In this document: positions 42,578-53,500 of the stretch, piece by piece
Layout of the letters: the number at the start of each line of letters is the position of its first letter
Position numbering within the stretch: position 1 is the first letter of the stretch
DNA from: Chlorogloeopsis fritschii
Lineage (GTDB): Bacteria; Cyanobacteriota; Cyanobacteriia; Cyanobacteriales; Nostocaceae
NCBI RefSeq assembly: GCF_043099315.1
Contig: NZ_CP170746.1
DNA: 64,000 nt
Strand: one strand, 5' to 3'
Program-made: the position numbers and the translations under genes
The notes under the pieces: generated by a model
Database searches by the model: none
What the model was told of the DNA's origin: nothing
The model's input: the letters and a program-made list of their open reading frames with translations, nothing else

Positions 42578-43681
42578 TTATCTTTGACTAGATGTCACAA
42601 AATTAGCAAAGCTCAATTCATTCACACGATTCCAGTTGTAAATCTGCTCTCTAAAACCTTTCCACTGTTCGTAAACTTGTTTAAAATTCGCATCTTTACT
42701 GGCATTTTCTGCAAATATCTCAAAAGAGATTTTCTCAGCCGCTTGCAGAATATCTTGACTGTAGGGAACCAACTTTGTACCGCTAGCAACTAAATTTGAA
42801 AGTACTTGCCCATTCAAGGCATCGTACTGAGTGAGCATATTGACGTTAGCTTCATAAGTTGCCGCTTTCAATACTTCTTGATATTCTTTGGGCAAGCGGT
42901 TCCAGGCATTCAAATTAACTAATACATCTAAGGTGGGGCCGGGTTCCCACCAACCGGGATAATAGTAGAACTGCGCGGCTTTATTCAAACCCAGCTTTTC
43001 ATCATCATAAGGGCCAACCCACTCAGCTGCATCAATAGCACCCCGATCCAATGCCAAGAAAATTTCGCCCCCTGGTAAAACTTGTACATTCACTCCCAAG
43101 CGAGACATCACTTGTCCTCCCAATCCAGGAATCCGCATTTTTAGTCCCTTGAGATCCGCAACAGACTTGATTTCTCTTTTGAACCATCCCCCCATCTGCG
43201 CCCCAGTACTACCCGCAGGAAAGTTAATGACATTAAAGCTGGTATAAATTTTCTGTATAGCTTCTAAGCCACCACCGTGATAAAGCCACGCATTCTGCTG
43301 TTGGGCATTTAAACCGAAGGGCACGGATGTAGCAAAAGCTAATGCTGGGCTTTTGCCAATGTAATAATAGCTGGATGTGTGTCCGCATTCCACTGTTCCT
43401 CCTTGCACGGCATCTAATACTTGCAATCCTGGCACTAACTCGCCAGCAGCAAAGGGTGTAATTCGGAAACGTCCATTAGTCATTTCCTTAACTCGTTGGG
43501 ATACAGTTTCTGCACCAATAAAAGTACCTAGAGATTTCGGCCAACTTGTCGCCATCCGCCACCGGACATTTGGCAGCCCAGTTGTCACACCAGGAGATTT
43601 ACCAGGTCTGCTACAAGATGCTAGGGTAGCAGTAGTGACTGTAGCGATCGCGGCATTTTGAATAACTTGTCTACGTTTCAT
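42578..43681 (-). CDS. dctP: TRAP transporter substrate-binding protein (TakP/GtrC type)
   Basis: 367 residues. The N-terminus has twin arginines (KRRQVIQNAA) and a lipobox-like LASC (Cys23), so it is a secreted, probably lipid-anchored binding protein. The mature protein has WRMATSWPKSLGTF, YYIGKSPALAFATSVPFG and YYYPGWWEPG, which match the TakP/2-oxo-acid branch of DctP proteins. The substrate-arginine segment LKMRIPGLGG is present. It feeds the DctQ/DctM pair at 35105-36980, although it is 5.6 kb away on the other strand. Confidence 0.9.
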   Translation of the reverse strand: MKRRQVIQNAAIATVTTATLASCSRPGKSPGVTTGLPNVRWRMATSWPKSLGTFIGAETVSQRVKEMTNGRFRITPFAAGELVPGLQVLDAVQGGTVECGHTSSYYYIGKSPALAFATSVPFGLNAQQQNAWLYHGGGLEAIQKIYTSFNVINFPAGSTGAQMGGWFKREIKSVADLKGLKMRIPGLGGQVMSRLGVNVQVLPGGEIFLALDRGAIDAAEWVGPYDDEKLGLNKAAQFYYYPGWWEPGPTLDVLVNLNAWNRLPKEYQEVLKAATYEANVNMLTQYDALNGQVLSNLVASGTKLVPYSQDILQAAEKISFEIFAENASKDANFKQVYEQWKGFREQIYNWNRVNELSFANFVTSSQR

Positions 43682-43813
43682 AAAGTTTTGTAAATTAAAA
43701 TATAGTCAATTCTCAGGCTAGTGGAATTGAACAATAGTAATGTCTAGCAGTAAAAAGTTAGACTCATATATTGCAATTGTTAACTTTTAACCTCATGACT
43801 GGAGAGCAAAACC

Positions 43814-44455
43814 TTGGGAATAGAACTACGTAGTTTCGTATTTCTCGACAGCTTGCAACCTCAACACGCAGCATATATAGGAACAGTAGCTCAAGGTTTC
43901 TTGCCATTGCCAGGGGATACATCGCTGTGGATTGAAATTTCTCCAGGGATTGAAATTAATAAAATTACAGATGTAGCACTCAAAGCTGCTTCTGTACGTC
44001 CCGGAGTACAGGTAGTAGAAAGACTGTACGGCTTACTAGAAGTCCATTCTAGCTCTCAAGGTGAAACGCGAGCTGCTGGTCAAGCTATTTTGGCAATGCT
44101 AGGAGTCAAAAAAAACGAATGTATCAAACCGCGTGTCGTTTCTAGCCAAATTATCCGCAATATTGATGCTTACCAAGCACAATTAATCAATCGCACAAGA
44201 AGGGGACAGCTACTACTGGCAGGACAAACACTGTATGTGTTAGAAGTTGAGCCTGCTGCTTACGCTGCACTAGCTGCAAACGAAGCAGAGAAAGCGGCAG
44301 CGATTAACATCCTTGAGGTGCAAGCTGTGGGCAGTTTTGGAAGACTATACTTAGGTGGGCAAGAACGGGATATTCTTGCAGGTGCAGCGGGAGCACGAAC
44401 AGCAATTGAAAGTGTAGCAGGTAGGACAAATCCCCAGGGTGGGCGTCAGGAATAA
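43814..44455 (+). CDS. ccmP: Carboxysome shell protein CcmP (tandem BMC trimer)
   Basis: 213 residues, the CcmP length. Two BMC domains in tandem (about 1-97 and 107-205). Signatures are IWIEISPGIEINK-like in the first half and RVVSSQIIRNIDAYQAQLINR and VLEVEPAAYAALAANEAEKA in the second. Trimers stack in the beta-carboxysome shell and form a gated pore for metabolites. The start is TTG (43814), with GGAGAG 12 bases upstream. It lies away from a ccmKLMNO cluster, as is usual for ccmP. The pentapeptide gene follows 10 bases later. Confidence 0.92.
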   Translation: MGIELRSFVFLDSLQPQHAAYIGTVAQGFLPLPGDTSLWIEISPGIEINKITDVALKAASVRPGVQVVERLYGLLEVHSSSQGETRAAGQAILAMLGVKKNECIKPRVVSSQIIRNIDAYQAQLINRTRRGQLLLAGQTLYVLEVEPAAYAALAANEAEKAAAINILEVQAVGSFGRLYLGGQERDILAGAAGARTAIESVAGRTNPQGGRQE

Positions 44456-44465
44456 AGGAGAGAAG

Positions 44466-45257
44466 ATGGCAAATTTTGAGCATCTGGCTTTACTCAAAGC
44501 AGGTGCAGTCACCTGGATTGACTGGAGAAAGCAAAATCCCCTAATTAAACCAGACTTAAGTGCTGCTAACCTCTCTGGAGATAACCTCAGGGGTGCAAAC
44601 CTCGAAGGAGCAAACTTGAGCAAAGTAGATTTAGATCATGCTTTACTGGTGCGAGCCAACCTCAGTGGTGCAGATCTCAGTAGTGCGAACCTCCACAGAG
44701 CAATTTTGATTGAAGCTGACTTGAGTGCGGCTAACTTGAGCGTTGCTAAATTGAGCGGTGCTACACTTACACAAGCAAATCTGACTCATGCCAATCTAAT
44801 TGGTTCTGATTTGAGTGAGGCGAATCTCAAAGGTGCTTGGCTTGGTAATGCTAATTTAATCGGAACTGAGTTAAAGGGCGCTAACTTCAAAGAAGCAGAT
44901 TTGGGTGCAGCAAAGCTAATCCGGGCTAATCTCTGTTTTGCCAACTTGATTGCAGCTAACTTAATTGCAGCCGATCTGGGCGAGGCAAATCTGTATGAGG
45001 CGGAATTAATAGAGGCGTACCTTTACAAAACTAACTTGTACAAAGCTAATCTCAATAAGGCTCACCTGAGTGGTGCATACTTGTTACGGGCTAATTTAAA
45101 TGAAGCTGATTTGAGTAAAGCTGACTTGAGATGGACTAACCTCAAAGGAGCAAATTTGGCGGGAGCAAATCTCACAGGAGCAAACCTCACGGGAGCAAAT
45201 CTTACAGGAGCTAACTTGAGCGGCGTGAATTTTGACGAAACTATTATGCCTGAGTGA
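44466..45257 (+). CDS. Pentapeptide-repeat protein
   Basis: About 263 residues. A short N-terminal part (ANFEHLALLKAGAVTWIDWR) is followed by roughly 44 A(N/D)Lxx pentapeptide repeats from residue 36 to the end, forming a right-handed quadrilateral beta-helix. There is no signal peptide. Start ATG 44466 has AAAGGAGA just upstream, inside the end of ccmP's spacer. It is probably co-transcribed with ccmP. Function is unknown. The DNA repeats at the 3' end (GGAGCAAATCTCAC) are near-identical, so repeat number may vary. Confidence 0.88.
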   Translation: MANFEHLALLKAGAVTWIDWRKQNPLIKPDLSAANLSGDNLRGANLEGANLSKVDLDHALLVRANLSGADLSSANLHRAILIEADLSAANLSVAKLSGATLTQANLTHANLIGSDLSEANLKGAWLGNANLIGTELKGANFKEADLGAAKLIRANLCFANLIAANLIAADLGEANLYEAELIEAYLYKTNLYKANLNKAHLSGAYLLRANLNEADLSKADLRWTNLKGANLAGANLTGANLTGANLTGANLSGVNFDETIMPE

Positions 45258-45411
45258 GGAGCGATTTAATAAAAGGCGATCGCTCCATAACAAGTGCATG
45301 AACAATTCTCTTTCCCCATCCCTTTTGCGTTTAATATGAATTAGCCGAACTCACCTTGAGTCGCACCAAATAATAGATTGATTGCAAAAACCAATGTTTA
45401 AATGATAACGA

Positions 45412-45560
45412 ACACAGATAAACACAGATGCACACGGATAATTTATCTGTGTTTATCTGTGTCCATCTGCGGAAAGTTTGTAGACGCCGAAGGCGGCTTC
45501 CCGAAGGGTGCGGAGGTTTCCTCCGTTAGCGTAGCTCCTCGCGGAGCGAGGCTCAAAGCT
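45412..45560. repeat. Long inverted repeat and GC hairpins before smc
   Basis: ACACAGATAAACACAGAT (45412-45429) pairs with its exact complement at 45445-45462 around a 15-base loop. It is followed by a series of GC-rich hairpins (GCCGAAGGCGGC, GGAGGTTTCCTCC, GCTCC...GGAGC) to 45560. It occupies the 552-base spacer 45258-45809. No gene is supported there; the 250 bases before smc are AT-rich and may hold its promoter. Confidence 0.75.
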
Positions 45561-45809
45561 TTCCAAGACAGTGTTCGATTTCTAAAACATGATTTTTGCT
45601 TGCCGTTTTAATTCACATCAAACGTTATTTACAAGTCTTAAAATCCTGGCGTTTCTCGGCTATGTCTATTACGCTGTAAAAGCACAAAGCCTTGTACTTA
45701 TAAAATCTCTATGTTTAACCAAATCTAAAACCGTTATAATCTTGATTTTCTTACCGCTTGATATCTTTATTGGTACACTTGAACTCATTAGCCCAGAAAA
45801 ACAGCGCCT

Positions 45810-48800
45810 ATGGTGCATATAAAGCGCGTTGAACTCACCAATTTCAAATCCTTCGGCGGTACTACCTCTGTGCCACTACTGCCGGGGTTTACTGTCGTCT
45901 CTGGGCCAAATGGTTCGGGCAAATCGAATATTCTAGACTCGTTACTATTTTGTTTGGGGCTTGCTAGCTCTAAGGGAATGCGAGCCGATCGCCTGCCCGA
46001 TTTGGTTAACACTACTCAAACCAGTAAATCCCGTGCCACTGTTGAAGCTAGTGTGACGGTGACGTTTGATTTATCAGATCATGAGCCTGATGAACTCTTA
46101 GACAGCGAGCCAATTATCTCTACTGTAGAGATTGATACCCCTGAAGAAGAAACTGAGTCAGAACAGCAACAGACGGAAGACGAAAAAAATCGCCGCGAGA
46201 AAATCCGCGCCACACCTGGTAATGACTGGTGTGTTACCAGGAAGCTGCGAGTAACTCCCCAAGGAACTTACACATCAAATTATTCTATTAACGGTATTTC
46301 TTGTACACTGGGTGAGTTACATGAAGAACTAGAACGCCTGCGTGTTTACCCTGAGGGTTACAACGTTGTTCTCCAAGGGGATGTTACTAGTATTATTTCG
46401 ATGAATCAGCGTGAGAGGCGAGAAATTATTGATGAATTGGCAGGAGTAGCAGCATTTGACCGTAAAATTAACCAAGCCAAAGAAACTTTAGAAGAAGTTA
46501 AAGAAAAAGAAGATAGCTGTCGGATTATTGAGACAGAATTAACCGCTCAGTGCGATCGCCTCTCTCAAGACAAAACTAAAGCCGAAAAATACCAAAAACT
46601 CCGCACTGAATTTCTGGAAAAACAAAAGTGGGAAGCTGTTTTGTCGTGGCGTACCCTGCAAAATCAACAAGAAAATTTAGCAACTCAAATTCAAACAGGC
46701 GATCGCACTTCCACAGAACTTACAGAACAACTCACTTCCCTAAATACAGAAATTACTCAAAAAACTGCTGAACTAGATCAACTTAATGCCCGTGTCAAAG
46801 CATTGGGAGAAGATGAACTTTTAGCGGTACAATCTACCCTCGCTAACCAAGAAGCAGAACGCAAACAACTCCAGCGTCAGCAATCGGAACTAGAAACTAC
46901 TTCTCAAGAAACAGTCAAGCGTCTGGCTCAAACTCAGCAAGAAATCCAACAGTATCAGCAAACTATAGAACAACTGGCGCAACAACAACAGCAGCAAACG
47001 CAAAATGTGGCGTCTTACCAACAACAACGGGATGAAGCACAACAAGTATTAGAAAGTTCTCGCCAAGCAGCGGCGGAAATTGCTTCTGCTTCCGAGGCTT
47101 GGGTACAGCAACAAACAGCACTCAACCGCCAAATTGAAGCTTTACTACAAACCGTCGAACCCCAACGCACTGAACAAGCCCAACTACGGGAACGCGATCG
47201 CCAGCTACAGGAGCAAATTCAAGAACAAACTCAACTCATACAAACTTTAGAACCGCAGTTAGCCCAAAAACAAGCTGAGTGTACTCACCTGGAAACGGAA
47301 TTTAATAGTGCTACCGAACCCATCCAGAATTTAGCGCAAGATTTAGCTGCCACAGAACAAGAATTGCAAATCCAACAGGATACTCAAAAACGTCTGTTGC
47401 AAGAACAGCGAGAAAAACAACGCCAGTTGGATAAATTAGAAGCACAAGCACAAGCACAGCAAGAAGTGCAAGGAACTGGTGCTAGCAAAGTCATCTTGCA
47501 AGCGGGAATGCCTGGTATTTGCGGGTTAGTTGTTCAATTGGGAAGGGTGGAACCCCGCTATCAATTGGCGTTGGAAATTGCTGCTGGTGCGCGGTTGGGG
47601 CATATTGTTGTGGAAGATGATTCAATTGCTGCTGCCGGAATTGAATTGCTCAAACAAAAACGGGCGGGGAGAGCAACTTTTTTACCGTTAAATAAGATTC
47701 ACGCCCCGAAAATTACTCAAGATTTTACGCTGCGTTATGCTAACGGTTTCGTTGATTATGCTGTTAACTTAGTTGATTGCGATCGCCGCTATAAAGACGT
47801 ATTCAATTACGTTTTTGGTAACACAGTAGTATTTGCCAATCTGGAGCAAGCACGTAGCAATCTGGGCTTGTATCGGATCGTGACTTTGGATGGAGAATTG
47901 CTAGAAACTAGCGGCGCAATGACTGGTGGTAGCATTACCCAACGTTCGGCGTTGCGGTTTGGCAGTGTGGAAGCGGCAGAATCTGAAGAAGTAGCGGCGC
48001 TGAAAAAGCGTTTGGTAGATATTGAGAGAGTTTTAGAGCGTTGTACTGAAGCGATCGCATCTCTTTCGACTAGAGCGAAAGAATTATCGCAACAGGTGAC
48101 AGAAGCGCGGGGCAAACGACGGGAACAGCAACTGCTGCTAGAACAGTTGCAAAAAGAAGTTAAAACTTTGACATCTCAATTAGAAACAACGCGATCGCAA
48201 CTGGCTCAAAACACCAAAAAATTTGCCACTGCCCAATCTCGTCTCGAAGTTTTAGACCGGGAATTACCGAGCCAAGAGCAACAATTACAACAGGTACGTC
48301 AATCCTTGGCAGAATTGGAAGCTTCCCAAACTCCCCAAGAATGGCAACAAATCCAAGCAACAATTAAAATTCAAGAGCAACAATTGCAACAGCAAGAGCA
48401 AAGATTACGAGAAGCAGAGCAACACCTCAAAAACCTGGAAAATCAACAACAAAGACTGCAAGAGAAAATCCAAGAAGCCGAACAGCGAATTGCAGAATAT
48501 CAAACACAGCAAACAACTTGTAGAGAGGCGATAAATCGCGTCTGTGGTGAAATAAATAAAATTGACGAGCAAATTATCCATACTCGCGCTGCCTTGGCGC
48601 AGATGGAACAGAATTTAGGAGAAGAAAAACAAAAACGCGATCGCACAGAAGCTGAATTACGCTCCAACTTGCTGCGTCAGCAGCAATTAGAGTGGGAACT
48701 GCAAAAACTACAAGAAACTCAGATTACAAGACGAGAAGAACTAGCAAACGTACAAGCACAACTGCAAACAGTCGCGGCAGATTTGCCATCTCCCTTGCCA

Positions 48801-49481
48801 GAAGTGCCAGATAAAGTCGATTTAGAAGAATTGCAAAAAGAATTGCGATCGCTTTCCAAACGCTTGCAAGCGATGGAACCAGTTAATATGTTGGCGTTAG
48901 AACAATACGAACGCACTCAAAAGCGGTTAGAAGAACTCAGTCAAAAATTACAGACATTAGAAGCAGAAAGAACAGAATTATTACTGCGAATTGAGAATTT
49001 TACCACTTTACGGCAACGCGCTTTTCAAGAAGCCTTTGACGCTGTTAATGAAAACTTTAAATCAATTTTTGCGACTCTTTCTGAAGGCGACGGTTATTTA
49101 CAACTTGATAATCCAGAAGATCCGTTTAATAGCGGACTTAACTTAGTAGCACACCCTAAAGGCAAACCAGTACAGCGCCTGGCTTCCATGTCTGGAGGAG
49201 AAAAATCTTTAACAGCTTTAAGCTTTATTTTTGCCCTCCAAAGATATCGCCCATCGCCATTTTATGCGTTTGACGAAGTAGATATGTTTCTAGATGGGGC
49301 AAATGTGGAACGATTAGCTAAAATGATTAAACAACAGGCGCAACAAGCACAATTTATAGTTGTGAGTTTGCGCCGCCCGATGATAGAATCAGCCGAACGC
49401 ACAATAGGCGTCACTCAAGCGAGAGGAGCTTTTACTCAAGTTTTGGGTATCAAGTTACAATCCTCCAATACATCTGCTTGA
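45810..49481 (+). CDS. smc: Chromosome segregation protein SMC
   Basis: 1223 residues. ATPase that folds and segregates the chromosome as a dimer with ScpA/B. The N-terminal head has Walker A GPNGSGKSN (32-40), followed by coiled coil (about 170-550, Gln-rich), hinge (about 555-690, including LEIAAGARLGHIVVEDD and MTGGSI), a second coiled coil, then the C-terminal head with the signature SMSGGEKSLTA (about 1128) and Walker B FYAFDEVDMFLD (about 1153-1164). ATG start. The extra acidic segment near residue 95-130 is typical of cyanobacterial SMC. Confidence 0.97.
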   Translation: MVHIKRVELTNFKSFGGTTSVPLLPGFTVVSGPNGSGKSNILDSLLFCLGLASSKGMRADRLPDLVNTTQTSKSRATVEASVTVTFDLSDHEPDELLDSEPIISTVEIDTPEEETESEQQQTEDEKNRREKIRATPGNDWCVTRKLRVTPQGTYTSNYSINGISCTLGELHEELERLRVYPEGYNVVLQGDVTSIISMNQRERREIIDELAGVAAFDRKINQAKETLEEVKEKEDSCRIIETELTAQCDRLSQDKTKAEKYQKLRTEFLEKQKWEAVLSWRTLQNQQENLATQIQTGDRTSTELTEQLTSLNTEITQKTAELDQLNARVKALGEDELLAVQSTLANQEAERKQLQRQQSELETTSQETVKRLAQTQQEIQQYQQTIEQLAQQQQQQTQNVASYQQQRDEAQQVLESSRQAAAEIASASEAWVQQQTALNRQIEALLQTVEPQRTEQAQLRERDRQLQEQIQEQTQLIQTLEPQLAQKQAECTHLETEFNSATEPIQNLAQDLAATEQELQIQQDTQKRLLQEQREKQRQLDKLEAQAQAQQEVQGTGASKVILQAGMPGICGLVVQLGRVEPRYQLALEIAAGARLGHIVVEDDSIAAAGIELLKQKRAGRATFLPLNKIHAPKITQDFTLRYANGFVDYAVNLVDCDRRYKDVFNYVFGNTVVFANLEQARSNLGLYRIVTLDGELLETSGAMTGGSITQRSALRFGSVEAAESEEVAALKKRLVDIERVLERCTEAIASLSTRAKELSQQVTEARGKRREQQLLLEQLQKEVKTLTSQLETTRSQLAQNTKKFATAQSRLEVLDRELPSQEQQLQQVRQSLAELEASQTPQEWQQIQATIKIQEQQLQQQEQRLREAEQHLKNLENQQQRLQEKIQEAEQRIAEYQTQQTTCREAINRVCGEINKIDEQIIHTRAALAQMEQNLGEEKQKRDRTEAELRSNLLRQQQLEWELQKLQETQITRREELANVQAQLQTVAADLPSPLPEVPDKVDLEELQKELRSLSKRLQAMEPVNMLALEQYERTQKRLEELSQKLQTLEAERTELLLRIENFTTLRQRAFQEAFDAVNENFKSIFATLSEGDGYLQLDNPEDPFNSGLNLVAHPKGKPVQRLASMSGGEKSLTALSFIFALQRYRPSPFYAFDEVDMFLDGANVERLAKMIKQQAQQAQFIVVSLRRPMIESAERTIGVTQARGAFTQVLGIKLQSSNTSA

Positions 49482-49539
49482 GTTTTTGTTAATAATAGTG
49501 TATAGATAAACCGGATTCGAGATCAGGACTCCGTATAGA

Positions 49540-50523
49540 ATGACCTCTGAACAAGTAATTAGGCGTTCCGATATTTTAAATACTCAGGTAATCACCCGTG
49601 ACAATGGCAAGCGACTGGGAATAGTCAGTCAAGTCTGGGTTGATGTAGATCAGCGAGAGGTTGTGGCTCTTGGCTTGCGAGACAGCCTGATCTCCGTCTC
49701 TGGCATACCGCGTTATATGTACCTGAGTAACATCAACCAGATCGGGGATGTAATTCTGGTTGATAACGAGGATGTCATCGAAGACATAGAAGTTGAAGCC
49801 TACAGCAACCTGATTAACTGGGAAGTTATTACCGAAACAGGTGAAGTATTAGGTAGAGTCCGGGGTTTCAAATTTAATGGAGAAACAGGTAAGATTTACT
49901 CCATTGTCGTTGCATCTTTGGGAGTGCCGCAAATTCCTGACTCTTTCTTGAGTACCTACGAGTTATCAGTAGATGAGATTGTCAGTACAGGCCCCAACAG
50001 GTTAATTGTATTTGAAGGAGCCGAAGAGCGTGTCATCCAATTGACTGTTGGTATACTAGAGCGTCTTGGGATCGGCAGAGCGCCATGGGATCGAGAAGAA
50101 GTCGAAGGTTACGACTACGCTCCACGTACAATTGCACCACCAAATCAACTCCCAAGTGGAGTGCCAATCGAGCCAATTAAGCCGAAAGTTCGCGCACCCG
50201 AACCTGTTGCTCAAGAATGGGACGAAGATTATTATGAAGAAGAACGCCCTCCTCAACGGCGAGTAATGGAAGCGAGAGCCTACGAGTCGATTCGCTACGA
50301 AGAGGAAGAAGAAGACAATTGGAGTGAGGCAACAGGTAAAGACAGATATCAGGCACAACCCTACGAACCTCCGGTTTCCAAGAAGTCATACGCCGAAGAT
50401 TACGACGACTACGACGACGATCTCAATCGCGACGCTTGGGATGATGAACCGCCAAAACCGATAAACATTCCTAAGAAAGTTAAAGAGAGACAGCCAGAGT
50501 ACGAAGAAGAAGGCGGCTATTAA
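49540..50523 (+). CDS. PRC-barrel domain protein with acidic tail
   Basis: 327 residues. Two PRC-barrel domains in tandem (about 5-85 and 90-165: RSDILNTQVITRDNGKRLG, then INWEVITETGEVLGRVRG). From about 190 a disordered tail is rich in Pro, Glu, Asp and Tyr (EEDNWSEATG, DYDDYDDDLNRDAWDD). PRC-barrels occur in photosynthesis and RNA-processing proteins; the pattern with an acidic tail is conserved in cyanobacteria, role unknown. It follows smc by 58 bases on the same strand. Confidence 0.83.
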   Translation: MTSEQVIRRSDILNTQVITRDNGKRLGIVSQVWVDVDQREVVALGLRDSLISVSGIPRYMYLSNINQIGDVILVDNEDVIEDIEVEAYSNLINWEVITETGEVLGRVRGFKFNGETGKIYSIVVASLGVPQIPDSFLSTYELSVDEIVSTGPNRLIVFEGAEERVIQLTVGILERLGIGRAPWDREEVEGYDYAPRTIAPPNQLPSGVPIEPIKPKVRAPEPVAQEWDEDYYEEERPPQRRVMEARAYESIRYEEEEEDNWSEATGKDRYQAQPYEPPVSKKSYAEDYDDYDDDLNRDAWDDEPPKPINIPKKVKERQPEYEEEGGY

Positions 50524-50525
50524 AA

Positions 50526-53500
50526 TTATTTCTTAAGATAATTGCCACGTTCTTTTTGTCCACCAATGCTTTCCATCACTGCCACGATCGCCTGAGCTAA
50601 TTCCTCTGGTTCGACGGGTTTTGCTAAATGTTGTTGAAATCCTGCTTGCAGAGCTTGCTTTTGATCGTATTCTGCGGCGTAGGCAGTCAGAGCGATCGCC
50701 CCCATTAATCCTCCTTGTTTGGGCGATCGCTTCCTAATTTCTTGCATCAGCATATAGCCGTCGATATCAGGCATTCCAATATCGCTAATCAATATGTCGG
50801 GCTGGAAGCGATCCAGCAGAGTCAATGCTTCAGTTGCTGATGCTGCAACACTCACCCGCGCTCCATACTGTTCCAAAATGGTGAGTACCAAGTCTCGCAT
50901 ATCAGCTTCATCATCAACTATAAGAATTTGCAGTTGACTAAAATCAAAGGTGCGAATAGAGGGTAGATTATCCTGGTTTTTCTCCTCAACAACCTTCATT
51001 AACGGTAATCTCACCTTAAATGTCGCGCCCATTCCCTCACCCCGACTCTCTACATCAACCGTTCCGCCATGCAATTCTGTCAGGTGACGGACTATTGCTA
51101 ATCCCAATCCCAAACCGCCAAATTTCCGAGTAGTTTTACCGTCTTCCTGGCGAAAATATTCAAAGACGTAAGGCAAAAATTCTGAACTAATGCCTTTGCC
51201 GGTATCTTTGATAGTAATTTGAGCAGATGAATCAATGCACTCTAGGCAAATCTCCACTTTTCCCCCGGAGGGAGTAAACTTGATGGCATTTGAGAGTAAA
51301 TTCCAAACAACTTGTTGGAGACGAGCAGAATCCCCAGACACAATTACTACATCGGTACCAAGGTTTTTGTAAATGTGAATGCCTTTGGCTTGGGCTGCCA
51401 ACCTTACCGTTTCTAAAGCAGCGTCAATAGTAGTTGCCAAGTTTACTGGAGAAATATTCAATACCATCTTGCCCCGGAGAATACGGGAGACATCGAGTAA
51501 ATCTTCAATCAGTTGGGTTTGTAATTTAGCGTTACGTACAATCGTCTCTAAAGCACGACGGGTTGCTACCTCATCGAGCTTGCCAGCTTGGAGTAGTTTT
51601 GCCCAGCCCAAAATCGGATTTAGGGGCGATCGCAACTCATGGGACAATACTGCCAAAAATTCATCCTTGATCCGATTCGCTGCCTCCGCTTCCTCCCGTG
51701 CAGCTTGTTCTCTTTGCAGAATGCGATCGCGCTGCTGTTCCAATTGTTTTTGTTCTTCAATATCAGTTGCGGTGCCGAACCATTTGATAATCTTACCTTG
51801 TTCATTTTTCAGCGGCACTGCTTGGTGTAAATGCCATCGATACACGCCATCTACCCGCCGTATCCGCCCTTCGGCTTGATAGTTTGTACCTGCTTGTTGC
51901 GCTGCTGCCCAATTTTGGCTGAGAGTTGGTATATCATCAGGATGGACGATCGCTTGCCAACCTTCGGTTTGTGCTTGGGCAAGCGTTAAACCTGTGAAAT
52001 TTAACCAGCGTTGATTGACATCTAACAGCACTCCCTCTGGATTGGCTGTCCACACTAATTGCGGAATTAATTCAGCCAAATATCGATAGCGCTCTTCACT
52101 TGCCTTTAGATCTGCTTCTGCTTGTTTGCGATCGTCTATATCGGTTAATGTGCCATACCACTGCACAACCTGTCCTTGGCGATCGCGAATTGGCACTGCC
52201 CGACACAAAAACCAACGATAAGCATTGTCTGATACACGTTTTAAGCGAAATTCTGTTTGATAAAGCGCTCCTGTCGTTAGACAAGAATTCCAAACTTCAT
52301 AGGTTGGCTCAAAATCGTCTGGATGAACCACCTGTTTAATAAAATCTCGCTTGCGTGTTTGCTCTAGCGTTAACCTTGTATACTCAATCCAGCGTTGGCT
52401 AACATATTCTGGTTCACCATTGGCTCTGGCAATCCAAACAATTTGTGGCATGGCATCAGCCAGCTGACGAAATTGGGCTTCGCTTTCTCGCAATGCCTCC
52501 TCTATTTGCTTGCGCTCAGTAATATCACGAAAATACACCGCAACTCCATCCGCAGACGGGTAAGCGTTGACTTCCAACCAGCGCCCGATGGGTTCACCAA
52601 ACTCCTCCCACCAGACAGGAATTTGTTCTGCCACGGCTCGGTGGAGTTCCCGATATGCTACTTTCCCAACTTCTGTAGGAAATACTTCCTGCCACACTTG
52701 TTTGCCAATCAATTCTTGTGGCGATCGCCCTAACAATTGGACAGCAGCCTGATTCACATAGGTATAACGCCACTGGCGATCAAACGCCACAAACGCATCA
52801 GTAATGCTCTCTAAGATATTGTGAACTTGATCGCGAGCCGTCTCAGCTTCTGTGCGTAACACCTGCTCTCGCTGTGCTGCTTCCTGACGCAGCCGAGCCA
52901 TTTCTAGATGAGTACGAACACGAGCCAACAATTCTTTAGCACTAAAAGGCTTAATCAAATAATCGTCCGCACCTGCTTCTAATCCTTCAATTTGTGCCTC
53001 TTCCCCGGCTCTCGCGGAAAGTAGAATAATCGGCAACTCGCGAGTGCGAGCGTCACTCCGCAGTGCCTGAAGCAAGCCAAAGCCATCCAAGCGAGGCATC
53101 ATCACATCACTGAGAACTAAATCTGGCAGGTGATCGCTTATTGCCTGTAACGCTGCCATACCATCGCCTACTGCCTCAACCTGATAACGACTACTCAACA
53201 ACCGCTTGACATAATCCCGCATATCGGCGTTATCGTCAGCGAGGAGAATACGGGCACTTGAAGAGGACACGAAGACGCGGGGAGCGGGGGACACGGAGTT
53301 CAATTGTGATTCACGTTCTTGCCCCTTGTCTCCTTGTCTCCTTGTCTCCTTGTCCTCTTTTCTCCCCTTGTCTCCCCCTCTCCCCTGCTCCCCCTCCTCT
53401 TCTGGCAACCATCTCAAGGCTTCCTCCACGTAGGGAGCAAAACCAAGTGCGGTTGAAACTTGAGTTGAGTTGGTTTGGACACGATTGGCTGCCTTCGACT

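Noticed and set aside
45402..45822. Two plus-strand frames before smc
   Set aside because: They read through inverted repeats and GC hairpins and one overlaps the smc start; no family match.
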